Shown here piece after piece: positions 1 to 5,797 of a stretch of 8,747 nt of DNA. The notes under the pieces were generated by a model. That model saw only the letters and a program-made list of their open reading frames with translations. It was not told the origin of the DNA and did not search any database. The stretch's first letter is position 1; each line of letters opens with the position of its first letter. The position numbers and the translations under genes are program-made. This DNA is from Spirochaetaceae bacterium (lineage in GTDB: Bacteria; Spirochaetota; Spirochaetia; DSM-27196; Salinispiraceae). Where the stretch lies: the NCBI GenBank assembly GCA_007129335.1, contig SKVS01000402.1, positions 1 through 8,747 of the forward strand. The letters run 5' to 3'.

Positions 1-76
1 AAAGCCTCTTAATATAACGGGAATAATCGTTGTAAGGGCCTGTATGTCCCCAAAGCTTGATGATATGGGGTGGCAC
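1..76 (-). CDS. Possible 5' fragment of an unidentified protein
   Basis: Reading the minus strand from a GTG at 76, 25 codons stay open to the window edge (VPPHIIKLWGHTGPY...SRYIKRL). The frame is open back to a stop at 119-121, and a weak AGGA lies only three bases before the GTG. The composition looks protein-like, and a basic/hydrophobic start followed by LWG is seen at the N-terminus of some metallo-beta-lactamase-fold hydrolases. However, 25 residues are too few to name a family. A 33-codon plus-strand frame is also open here, so coding is not proven. The stretch 77-220 shows only small inverted repeats (for example 162-168 with 183-189). Confidence 0.25.
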   Translation of the reverse strand, partial: MPPHIIKLWGHTGPYNDYSRYIKRL

Positions 77-220
77 TTTTCCTGGGGAGTTTAAGGGATT
101 TATGATATTTGCCTGCCCTCAGGGGAATAACCCTTTGGAAGTTTATTTCTGCATCGACTAAGGCAATTACAAAATTATTTGAAATTGCCCGAATAGACTA
201 ATAGTCGACAAATGAAAAAA

Positions 221-294
<74 letters not shown>

Positions 295-306
295 TTGTAA
301 ACCAAC

Positions 307-334
307 TGTATCCCATCACCAAGGCCCAGGTCAA
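307..334 (-). promoter_or_regulatory. Candidate promoter of tRNA-Arg
   Basis: On the minus strand, TTGACC (329-334, five of six consensus bases) is followed after 16 bases by GATACA (307-312, three of six). This would start transcription a few bases before the 5' end of the tRNA. The -35 is good, the -10 is weak, and position is the main support. Confidence 0.4.
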
Positions 335-367
335 TACCACCAGCAATTCTCATTTCATGAGAACGGA

Positions 368-396
368 TTGACATACCATTGGGAGAAAGGAAAAAT
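368..396 (+). promoter_or_regulatory. Candidate promoter of the DUF4321-maf unit
   Basis: A perfect TTGACA lies at 368-373. After 17 bases, AAAAAT (391-396) matches four of six -10 bases. If it is used, the transcript would begin almost at the ATG at 403, giving a very short leader. The purine-rich GGGAGAAAGG at 381-390 could instead be the ribosome binding site of a longer transcript, so the assignment is tentative. Confidence 0.3.
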
Positions 397-402
397 AAGC
401 CT

Positions 403-642
403 ATGAAACTTACTGCTAAAACCCGTCCCTGGCTATCTCGAATGATTTTCATTGGAATGATTGGGGGTACACTTGTCTGGTCCATAGTTGAAATTCTTTT
501 TCATAATGTGGGAATCCCCCTCAATCTGACTATTGGGCCAATTGGATTCGATCTTTATGTTATTTCTTTTTGGTTACGGATAAATCCTGGCACCCTGCTC
601 GGAGGGGCGTCTGCCTGGATTTTGTTTCTAAAAATTGCATGA
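403..642 (+). CDS. DUF4321-like small membrane protein (79 aa)
   Basis: This is a 79-residue protein with two hydrophobic segments, at about residues 12-33 and 52-77, and a basic N-terminus (KLTAKTRPW), so it should sit in the cytoplasmic membrane. The centre and second half (IGPIGFDLYVISFWLRIN followed by a Gly-rich helix) match, from memory, the pattern of DUF4321. Those are small proteins of unknown function, where a Gly-Phe-Asp turn precedes a beta-like stretch, 'RlN' and a final helix. As I recall, DUF4321 genes often sit beside maf in Firmicutes, and the next gene here is maf. An in-frame TTG at 379 would add eight residues, but ATG 403 is the simpler start, with AAAGG at 386-390 upstream. 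The stop overlaps a possible maf ATG. The function is not known. Confidence 0.7.
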   Translation: MKLTAKTRPWLSRMIFIGMIGGTLVWSIVEILFHNVGIPLNLTIGPIGFDLYVISFWLRINPGTLLGGASAWILFLKIA

Positions 643-650
643 GGAACGCC

Positions 651-1259
651 ATGGATACGAGCTGGAAAAATACCCAAAGAGCACCTTTCATTCTGGCCTC
701 GGGCTCACCCCAACGGAAGCATTTGTTGGAAAGTTTAGGGATTGTTATAAAAATTCACCGAACCGATTATCTCGAGCATGGGGAACCAGGGCTTGAAATG
801 AATGAACTGGTTGAACAACTGGCTCTAGACAAATTCCGACAGTGTTCCCCCTCTTTACCTGTTTTCCATGATTCTCCCTGGGTTCTCACTGCCGATACCC
901 TGGTTTTTCTGGAAGGGCAAGCCCTTGGGAAACCCAGAGATCTTCAGCAAGCCAAAGACTTTCTTTCCCTGTTATCCGGCAATACCCATCAGGTAGCAAC
1001 GGGGGTTTGCCTGGTTTCTCCAGAAAAACAGCAATTTCTGTTCTCTGTCACAACCGATGTACTATTTTCTCCGCTGACAGACGAACAGATTCGTTGGTAC
1101 GGAAAAACCCTGGAATGGGAAGGTGCAGCAGGAGGTTACCGCATTCAAGGAGCTGGAGCAGCCCTGGTTCAATCCATTTCCGGCAGTTCTACCAACGTAA
1201 TAGGCTTGCCATTAGCGGAAATCTATGGCATTCTCAGTGGGCATAAATTCTGGTTGTAA
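651..1259 (+). CDS. maf: Maf-family nucleoside triphosphate pyrophosphatase
   Basis: This 202-residue cytoplasmic enzyme of the Maf/HAM1 fold is expected to hydrolyse non-canonical or excess NTPs (dTTP/UTP type) to monophosphate and pyrophosphate. The family motifs are present in order. The N-terminal loop is LASGSPQRKHLL (15-26). The metal/substrate segment is TADTLVFLEGQALGKPRD (80-97). The family pattern LSGNTHQVATGV follows, then EWEGAAGGYRIQGAGA (155-170) and the NVIGLPL near the C-terminus. Two positions differ from the pattern I know: Gln21 where many members have a first Arg (SPRR), and Ala159 where many have Lys (KAGxY). Length is normal (about 190-205). The start at 651 is chosen because GAGG (641-645 region) precedes it at good spacing. 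An earlier ATG at 639 overlaps the upstream stop but has no clear site. It is probably translated with the membrane protein before it. Confidence 0.93.
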   Translation: MDTSWKNTQRAPFILASGSPQRKHLLESLGIVIKIHRTDYLEHGEPGLEMNELVEQLALDKFRQCSPSLPVFHDSPWVLTADTLVFLEGQALGKPRDLQQAKDFLSLLSGNTHQVATGVCLVSPEKQQFLFSVTTDVLFSPLTDEQIRWYGKTLEWEGAAGGYRIQGAGAALVQSISGSSTNVIGLPLAEIYGILSGHKFWL

Positions 1260-1342
1260 ACCAGAGCAAACTCGATAAAGCAAGGGTTCTACTTCTTGAA
1301 TAAATCGAGAATCAATCTTCCGTTTTCTATATGATGTAACCA

Positions 1343-1377
1343 GAGTTTCTTTCAAAATTCTTTTTGAAAGAAATCTC
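1343..1377 (+). repeat. Hairpin 1 of the structured element
   Basis: Twelve perfect base pairs join 1346-1357 (TTTCTTTCAAAA) to 1362-1373 around the loop TTCT. Three more pairs (1343-1345 with 1375-1377) can be added past a single bulged T at 1374. No T-run follows, so it is not a standard intrinsic terminator. Confidence 0.85.
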
Positions 1378-1441
1378 GCGCACAACAAGTATTTTTAACT
1401 TGTATCCATAAAACAAGTTAAAAATATCCCGTACATTGCGC
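1378..1441 (+). repeat. Hairpin 2 of the structured element
   Basis: Fourteen perfect pairs join 1390-1403 (TATTTTTAACTTGT) to 1413-1426, with a nine-base loop, and G1389 can wobble with T1427. After an internal loop (1383-1388 and 1428-1436), GCGCA at 1378-1382 pairs with TGCGC at 1437-1441. The helix then ends exactly where hairpins 1 and 3 begin. Confidence 0.85.
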
Positions 1442-1442
1442 A

Positions 1443-1472
1443 AGGAAATTTCGAATAATTTTGAAATTTCCT
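1443..1472 (+). repeat. Hairpin 3 of the structured element
   Basis: Thirteen pairs join 1443-1455 (AGGAAATTTCGAA) to 1460-1472, including one G-U at 1453/1462, around the loop TAAT. The arms differ in sequence from those of hairpins 1 and 2, so this is not a tandem copy of one palindrome. Confidence 0.85.
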
Positions 1473-1498
1473 CACTATATAGAAAATCGAGAAAAAGC

Positions 1499-1519
1499 GA
1501 AGGATGCTGTTAATCCTTC
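1499..1519 (+). repeat. 7-bp hairpin downstream of the structured element
   Basis: GAAGGAT (1499-1505) pairs with ATCCTTC (1513-1519) around a seven-base loop. On the plus strand an A-rich stretch precedes it and no T-run follows. On the minus strand GCTTTTTCTC follows the hairpin, so it would look more like a terminator for transcripts coming from the right. With no minus-strand gene nearby, its role is unclear. Confidence 0.5.
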
Positions 1520-1641
1520 CAAAATTGAACAATGAGTCACAAACCGGAATAGAAAATTCCTCCCTACTGGCTGGAATACTTTGGGTTTTCTTTTGCGGCT
1601 AACCTGTGGCAAGGTTCTCTTTGGGAATGAGAAAAACAGCG
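1520..1641 (+). other. Rest of the rpsB leader, no gene seen
   Basis: This stretch completes the 393-base gap between maf and rpsB. It holds two short hairpins: GGAAT/ATTCC at 1546-1550 and 1556-1560, and AACCT/AGGTT at 1601-1605 and 1612-1616. A weak promoter-like pair, TTGAAC (1525-1530) and TAGAAA (1550-1555), is spaced 19 bases. No convincing rpsB promoter could be fixed. Another weak pair (1305-1310 and 1328-1333) lies at the left edge of the hairpin block. Confidence 0.4.
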
Positions 1642-1655
1642 AGGAGGAACAATTG
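1642..1655 (+). promoter_or_regulatory. Ribosome binding site that fixes a TTG start for rpsB
   Basis: AGGAGG at 1642-1647 lies five bases before TTG at 1653-1655. The ATG at 1668 is too far away (20 bases) to use it. The resulting N-terminus ([10 protein letters not shown]) agrees with treponemal S2 proteins as remembered. Confidence 0.85.
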
Positions 1656-2582
1656 GCTGTAGTAACGATGAAGAATCTCCTGGAATCAGGAGTTCACTTC
1701 GGTCACCAGACCAAGAGATGGGACCCCCGCATGAAAAAGTTTATTTTTCAGGAGCGGAACGGTATTCACATTATTGACCTGCAAAAAACCATTGTATGTA
1801 TTAAAGATGCATACGAAGCGGTACGTCAGACGGTACTCTCCGGTAAAAGTGTACTTTTTATTGGAACCAAAAAACAGGCGCAACAAGCAATTGCCTCAGA
1901 AGCCGAACGATGCGGGATGTATTACATTAACAATCGTTGGCTCGGCGGTATGCTAACCAACTTTTCTACCATAACCAAGAGTCTCCAACGGCTGAAAAAG
2001 CTGGACAAGATGGAAGTGGATGGTACGTTTGAAAGCCTCACCAAAAAAGAAATTGCAAAAATTAACAAAGAACGTTCAAAGCTCGAAAAAAACCTCGGTG
2101 GAATTAAAGAAATGAAAGAGGTTCCTGGTATTGTATTCATTATCGATACCCGGAAAGAAGCTATTGCAGTTGCAGAAGCCCGCCGTATGGGAATACCTAT
2201 TGTGGCAGTTGTGGATACCAACTGTAACCCCGAAGGCATTGACTTCCCCATTCCCGGGAACGACGATGCGATTCGTGCAATAACCCTGTTTACCCAAATA
2301 ATTGCAAACGCTGTAGTCGAAGCTGACAATGAAGCAGGTCTGCAGGTTATCGATAGTCTCTCGGACGAAGATTACGAAGGAGAATACACCGCTGAAGGTC
2401 GGGAAGATGAAATGCCTCCCACTGCTTCGGATGTAGATGAAGACGATGACATTGTAAACGAAGAAGACTTTGCAACCTATACTCCCACTGAAGAAGTAAA
2501 GCCTGCACCGAAAGCAGACGTTGTGGATGAGGTGGTAGAAGAAGCGGGTATCGACGAAGATAAGCTCTACGAAGAGGACTAA
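1653..2582 (+). CDS. rpsB: 30S ribosomal protein S2
   Basis: S2 is a late-assembling small-subunit protein that joins head and body on the solvent side and is needed to bind S1-type proteins. The 309-residue product shows the family hallmarks: [20 protein letters not shown] near the N-terminus, [11 protein letters not shown], the [11 protein letters not shown] strand and [12 protein letters not shown]. Further on are [28 protein letters not shown] and [10 protein letters not shown]...[11 protein letters not shown]. Residues from about 226 to the end form an added tail with 33 Asp/Glu and only four Lys/Arg among 83 residues. Most S2 proteins end soon after the core (about 230-260), so the tail is an extension, of the kind I recall in treponemes. 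The TTG start has a strong upstream site. The stop is 10 bases before tsf, and the pair is the standard rpsB-tsf operon. Confidence 0.98.
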   Translation: MAVVTMKNLLESGVHFGHQTKRWDPRMKKFIFQERNGIHIIDLQKTIVCIKDAYEAVRQTVLSGKSVLFIGTKKQAQQAIASEAERCGMYYINNRWLGGMLTNFSTITKSLQRLKKLDKMEVDGTFESLTKKEIAKINKERSKLEKNLGGIKEMKEVPGIVFIIDTRKEAIAVAEARRMGIPIVAVVDTNCNPEGIDFPIPGNDDAIRAITLFTQIIANAVVEADNEAGLQVIDSLSDEDYEGEYTAEGREDEMPPTASDVDEDDDIVNEEDFATYTPTEEVKPAPKADVVDEVVEEAGIDEDKLYEED

Positions 2583-2592
2583 GGAGAATTAT

Positions 2593-3441
2593 ATGGCAGC
2601 AATTAATGCAGCAGATGTGAAAAAGCTCCGGGAAAAAACCGGTGCGGGTATTTTGGAATGTAAAAACGCCTTAACAAAAGCCGATGGTGATTTTGCAGCA
2701 GCCGAAAGAATTCTCAAAGAAATGGGTCTTGCAGCTGTAGCTAAGAGGGCTAGCAGGGTGGCAGAGGAAGGCCGGGCGTTTACCTATGTAGGTGCAAAGG
2801 CTGCGGGTATACTGGAAATTTCCTGTGAAACAGACTTTGTTGCCCGGAATGAAGATTTTGCCGCGAAAGGGAAGAAACTTGTTACCGATGCAGTTGAGCT
2901 TGGAAAGGGTGCCGATGATCCTGAACTCCTGGGTGTTGTTACCGACCTTGCTACAACAATTAAAGAGAACATGCAGCTCAGAAGGCTCGAAGTTCTCCCC
3001 CTTGCAGATGATGAACTTGCTGTGGATTACATTCATGGAGAAGCTGGCAAGGTTGGGGTAATTGTCAAGTTGAAACTCAGTTCACCTGAACTGAAAACTA
3101 ACGAAAAAGTTCTTGAATATGCAAAAGACCTGAGTCTTCATGCTGCGGCTTTCAATCCTGCATATTTGAATGAAAAGGCTGTGCCCGCCCAGTATCTTGC
3201 TGAGCAGGAGTCCATTTTCAAGGCTCAAGCGGCCAATATGGATAAGCCGGAAAATGTCATTCAGGGGATAATTAAGGGTAAAATTGCCAAACACCTGAAG
3301 GAAATCTGCTTTAGTGATCAACCCTTCGTAAAGGATGAAAAACGTTCGGTTACAAAGGTTGCCGAAGATCTGAGTAAAGAGATCGGTGGCAAGGTAGAGT
3401 TAGTTGATTACCGGGTCTATCGAGCCGGTGAAGAACTCTAA
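2593..3441 (+). CDS. tsf: Elongation factor Ts
   Basis: EF-Ts is the cytoplasmic nucleotide-exchange factor that releases GDP from EF-Tu during translation. The 282-residue protein opens with the UBA-like N-terminal domain and the EF-Tu-contacting TGAGILECKNAL (16-27). It then carries the core signature CETDFVARNEDF (78-89). The central domain (YIHGEAGKVGVIVKL) and the C-terminal dimerisation part (IIKGKIAKHLKEICFSDQPFVKD) are both recognisable. Length is within the family range (about 280-300). AAGGAG at 2581-2586 overlaps the rpsB stop and lies six bases before the ATG, so the two genes are likely co-transcribed and coupled. A hairpin terminator follows 25 bases after the stop. Confidence 0.98.
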   Translation: MAAINAADVKKLREKTGAGILECKNALTKADGDFAAAERILKEMGLAAVAKRASRVAEEGRAFTYVGAKAAGILEISCETDFVARNEDFAAKGKKLVTDAVELGKGADDPELLGVVTDLATTIKENMQLRRLEVLPLADDELAVDYIHGEAGKVGVIVKLKLSSPELKTNEKVLEYAKDLSLHAAAFNPAYLNEKAVPAQYLAEQESIFKAQAANMDKPENVIQGIIKGKIAKHLKEICFSDQPFVKDEKRSVTKVAEDLSKEIGGKVELVDYRVYRAGEEL

Positions 3442-3466
3442 TTCACCCTGCTGTTTACGGTGCATC

Positions 3467-3496
3467 GCCCCGGAAAAAATTTCCGGGGCCTTGTTT
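3467..3496 (+). terminator. Intrinsic terminator after tsf
   Basis: GCCCCGGAAA (3467-3476) pairs perfectly with 3480-3489 around an AAA loop, giving a ten-pair GC-rich stem. The tail CTTGTTTC is a short, interrupted T-run, so termination may be partial and let some transcripts read into frr. Confidence 0.85.
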
Positions 3497-3518
3497 CATA
3501 GGATTGTTTTAGACTCAA

Positions 3519-3547
3519 TTGATATTACCGAAATTCGATAGTACAGT
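3519..3547 (+). promoter_or_regulatory. Promoter of the frr-uppS-cdsA-rseP unit
   Basis: TTGATA (3519-3524, five of six) and TACAGT (3542-3547, four of six) are separated by 17 bases. The site sits just after the tsf terminator and about 40 bases before the frr start, as expected for a housekeeping sigma70 promoter. Confidence 0.65.
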
Positions 3548-3588
3548 TGAACAAGAAACTGCATTCAGCAACATGCAAAGGAGAAACT

Positions 3589-4143
3589 ATGAAAGAAGTA
3601 CTCACTTCGGCAGAGCAACGAATGAAGAAATCCCTTCAGAATTTGGAAGAAGAATTTAATGGATTAAGAACCGGCCGGGCAAGCGCTTCGTTGTTTGACC
3701 GAATCAAGGTTGATTACTACGGAAATCCTACTCCCCTAAACCAGGTTGCCAATATAAGCGTACCTGAAGCACGGCTCATTGTTATTCAGCCTTGGGACAA
3801 GGGCACCATTGGGGAAATTGAAAAAGCCATTCAAAAATCCGAATTATCCTTGAATCCTTCCAATGATGGTAAGGTAATCCGGATTAATATTCCCCCGTTA
3901 ACCGAAGAACGACGTAAGGATCTGGTGAAAACCGCAAAAAACATTGCCGAGCAGAGCCGTGTAGCTATTCGGAATATTCGCCGGGATGGCAATGATGAAT
4001 TGAAAAAACTGACGAAAAACGGTGACATCAGTGAAGATGAAGAAAAGCGGGGTACCGATGAGGTTCAGAAGCTCACCGATAAATATGTCGAACAAATCAA
4101 TTCGCTCCTGGATAAAAAAGAAACAGAAATAATGGAAGTCTAA
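3589..4143 (+). CDS. frr: Ribosome recycling factor
   Basis: RRF works with EF-G in the cytoplasm to split the post-termination ribosome and free the mRNA for a new round of translation. The 184-residue length is typical (about 185). Domain I begins with a helix ending in FNGLRTGRASASLFDRIKV. The domain II part YYGNPTPLNQVANISVPEAR follows, then IQPWDKGTIGEIEKAI. The IRINIPPLTEERRKDLVK stretch leads into the long C-terminal helices with IRNIRRDGNDELKK. AAAGGAG at 3577-3583 sits five bases before the ATG at 3589. An in-frame TTG at 3547 would overlap the -10 box and is rejected. The gene heads the second transcription unit and ends three bases before uppS. Confidence 0.98.
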   Translation: MKEVLTSAEQRMKKSLQNLEEEFNGLRTGRASASLFDRIKVDYYGNPTPLNQVANISVPEARLIVIQPWDKGTIGEIEKAIQKSELSLNPSNDGKVIRINIPPLTEERRKDLVKTAKNIAEQSRVAIRNIRRDGNDELKKLTKNGDISEDEEKRGTDEVQKLTDKYVEQINSLLDKKETEIMEV

Positions 4144-4146
4144 TCC

Positions 4147-4932
4147 GTGTTCAATATGAAATCGGTTCTTCCCCGTATGAACCACCACCTCGACCCCCAA
4201 AAATTGCCTCGTCATGTAGGAATCATTATGGATGGAAACGGTAGGTGGGCTCAAAAACGGGGCATGAACCGTACCGCTGGCCATAAAGAGGGGCTGTATG
4301 CCGCAAAGCGGGTTGTCAAGGCAGCCAGAGATATCGGCATTCCCTACCTCTCTTTGTATACTTTCTCAACCGAAAACTGGCAACGCGCTCAAGAAGAAGT
4401 CAACTTTCTCATGGGTTTAATAAAAACGAACCTGCGTAAAGAGTTCGATTTCTACCGGGAAAACCAAATCCGGGTTATACACAGTGGAAATCCCCAGGGG
4501 CTCCCTGATGGTATTCTTCAGGAAATTCACAATGTCATGGAAGATACGAAAGATCATCAGGGTCTTACGGTTAACCTGGCAATAAACTACGGCGGCAGGG
4601 ATGAATTGAGCAGGTCAGTGGTTAAGATTCTTGAAAAAGTACAGCAACAATTAAAACAACCCCACTCCTGCAGCGATGATTTAATTCAGGAAACCCGAGA
4701 CATAATTCTCCGGGAAGGACTCGCACCCTATCTTGATCATCCTGAATTACCCGATGTGGATCTTGTTATCCGAAGCGGAGGAGAACATCGTCTGAGCAAT
4801 TTTTTGCTATGGCAATGTTCCTACGCTGAAATCATATTTGAAAATAAACTCTGGCCCGATTGGGATGAGCATACCTTTTACCATGCCATAAAGAATTTTC
4901 AGAACCGCACAAGACGATTCGGAGGAAACTAA
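4147..4932 (+). CDS. uppS: Undecaprenyl diphosphate synthase (cis-prenyltransferase)
   Basis: The enzyme adds eight isopentenyl units in cis to farnesyl diphosphate. The product is the C55 lipid carrier used for peptidoglycan and surface glycan export, made at the inner face of the membrane. With the GTG start the protein has 261 residues. Conserved parts include GIIMDGNGRWA (25-35, Asp29 the Mg-binding catalytic residue), TFSTENW (72-78) and INYGGRDE (146-153). RSGGEHRLSNFLLWQ (209-223) is followed by a YAEIIF-like end. Ser210 replaces the Thr usual in IRTGGE. The start is uncertain. GTG at 4147 has GGAAG (4134-4138) eight bases upstream and lies three bases after the frr stop. ATG at 4156 or 4177 would shorten it by three or ten residues without touching the core. 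Confidence 0.96.
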   Translation: MFNMKSVLPRMNHHLDPQKLPRHVGIIMDGNGRWAQKRGMNRTAGHKEGLYAAKRVVKAARDIGIPYLSLYTFSTENWQRAQEEVNFLMGLIKTNLRKEFDFYRENQIRVIHSGNPQGLPDGILQEIHNVMEDTKDHQGLTVNLAINYGGRDELSRSVVKILEKVQQQLKQPHSCSDDLIQETRDIILREGLAPYLDHPELPDVDLVIRSGGEHRLSNFLLWQCSYAEIIFENKLWPDWDEHTFYHAIKNFQNRTRRFGGN

Positions 4933-4934
4933 CC

Positions 4935-5789
4935 ATGAAACCCAATACGGCCAAAAGGCTTCTTCTTTTTTTTACGGCAATACCCATTCTCATTATTATG
5001 GTCTGGTTTGATCCTACCCCCCAACTCTTTGTAATGAATATTTTCGCCATTTGTGCAGGTATCGGAGCCAGTATGGAGACGGGGAAATTATTTGGCATGA
5101 GAATTCATCGTTGGAGAACTCGTTTTGGGGCAGCAATTCTAGGGGCTGTGCCTGCTTTTTTGGGATTTTTAGTCATTCTGCTCGGCTGGGACATTATGGT
5201 ATTCTATGCCGGCATAATGATTACCCTGACAGTGGTTTTGACCTATGTGTTGTCCGTATTCCCTGAGGAAGATAAAAAGGTCAGTTTTTATGCCAAGGCA
5301 GGGGTTGCCCTTACCCTTACCATCTATCCTGGAGCATTCATTGGGCACTTTATTCTGTTTACCCTGCTGGATCATAGTAAGCTCATTATTCTCCTGTTCT
5401 TTTTAACTATTTTTCTCAATGATTCCCTGGCATATGTGGGTGGGAAACTTTTTGGAAAATACAGCAATCATCCCTTCCCTCTGAGTCCCAAGAAAACAAC
5501 CATTGGTTTAATTTTTGGGCTTGTAACTTCTGTGGTCTTTATGGGTATTGGTAGTGTGATATTTCCCCAGCTTTTCCCCTTGGGGCCGCTCAGTGCAATG
5601 CTCCTTGGACTTGTCACCGGAGCACTCGGGGTTGCTGGAGATTTACTCGAGTCAGGCTTTAAAAGAAGTGCCGGGGTAAAGGATTCTGGAAATCTCATAC
5701 CCGGAAGGGGTGGCATTATGGATAGTCTGGATTCCGCTATTTTCGCAGCTCCCATTTTCTTTTTTGCCTTCCTGTTGTTTCAAAGTTAA
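4935..5789 (+). CDS. cdsA: Phosphatidate cytidylyltransferase
   Basis: CdsA is an integral inner-membrane enzyme that makes CDP-diacylglycerol from CTP and phosphatidic acid, the branch point for phospholipid synthesis. The 284-residue protein is hydrophobic through most of its length, with around eight likely membrane segments. These include the LLLFFTAIPILIIMVW helix at the N-terminus and the segment FLTIFLNDSLAYVGGKLFG. The C-terminal signature is at 243-267: KRSAGVKDSGNLIPGRGG followed by IMDSLDS. Lys-Asp and the final Asp residues are kept, but the usual PGHGG and LDR read PGRGG (Arg258) and MDS (Ser264). GGAGG at 4921-4925 lies nine bases before the ATG, just inside the end of uppS, with a two-base gap between genes. 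That suggests coupled translation. Confidence 0.95.
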   Translation: MKPNTAKRLLLFFTAIPILIIMVWFDPTPQLFVMNIFAICAGIGASMETGKLFGMRIHRWRTRFGAAILGAVPAFLGFLVILLGWDIMVFYAGIMITLTVVLTYVLSVFPEEDKKVSFYAKAGVALTLTIYPGAFIGHFILFTLLDHSKLIILLFFLTIFLNDSLAYVGGKLFGKYSNHPFPLSPKKTTIGLIFGLVTSVVFMGIGSVIFPQLFPLGPLSAMLLGLVTGALGVAGDLLESGFKRSAGVKDSGNLIPGRGGIMDSLDSAIFAAPIFFFAFLLFQS

Positions 5790-5797
5790 GGATTACT

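Larger units (their letters stand above)
1323..1486 (+). promoter_or_regulatory. Multi-helix structured element between maf and rpsB
   Basis: TTTTCTATAT (1323-1332) is perfectly complementary to 1477-1486, and a G-U pair can be added at each end (1322 with 1487, 1333 with 1476). Enclosed are three hairpins packed with no and one base between them, at 1343-1377, 1378-1441 and 1443-1472. The left junction strand has 10 bases and the right one 4. Together they would form a four-way junction. No frame here looks coding. The internal G-U pair in the third hairpin would become C-A on the other strand, which mildly favours a plus-strand RNA. It lies 166 bases before the rpsB start. It may be a leader of the rpsB-tsf operon, a small RNA, a processing or termination site after maf, or a relic mobile element. 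I do not recognise it as a known RNA family. Confidence 0.6.
1302..1493 (+). repeat. Pair of 10-base direct repeats flanking the hairpin block
   Basis: AAATCGAGAA occurs at 1302-1311 and again at 1484-1493, 182 bases apart, one copy on each side of the hairpin cluster. The right copy overlaps the closing pairing by three bases. CTCGAT at 1271-1276 is complementary to the core of either copy. The repeats could be a trace of an insertion, a duplicated protein site, or alternative pairing partners in RNA. In AT-rich DNA a chance match of this length is possible. Confidence 0.5.

Noticed and set aside
1343..1472. Hairpin series as an intrinsic terminator or CRISPR array
   Set aside because: No T-run follows any of the three stems. 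Arm sequences and spacings differ, so there is no repeated unit as in CRISPR.
1581..1652. Extension of rpsB to an earlier in-frame start
   Set aside because: The added 24 residues do not look like S2, there is no ribosome binding site at 1581, and AGGAGG at 1642 clearly serves the TTG at 1653.
1922..2329. 135-codon minus-strand open frame
   Set aside because: It lies wholly inside rpsB, which is certain. The peptide has no recognisable features, as expected of a reversed coding strand.
3898..4284. 128-codon minus-strand open frame across the frr-uppS junction
   Set aside because: It covers conserved parts of two certain genes on the other strand, and its composition looks like an antisense shadow.
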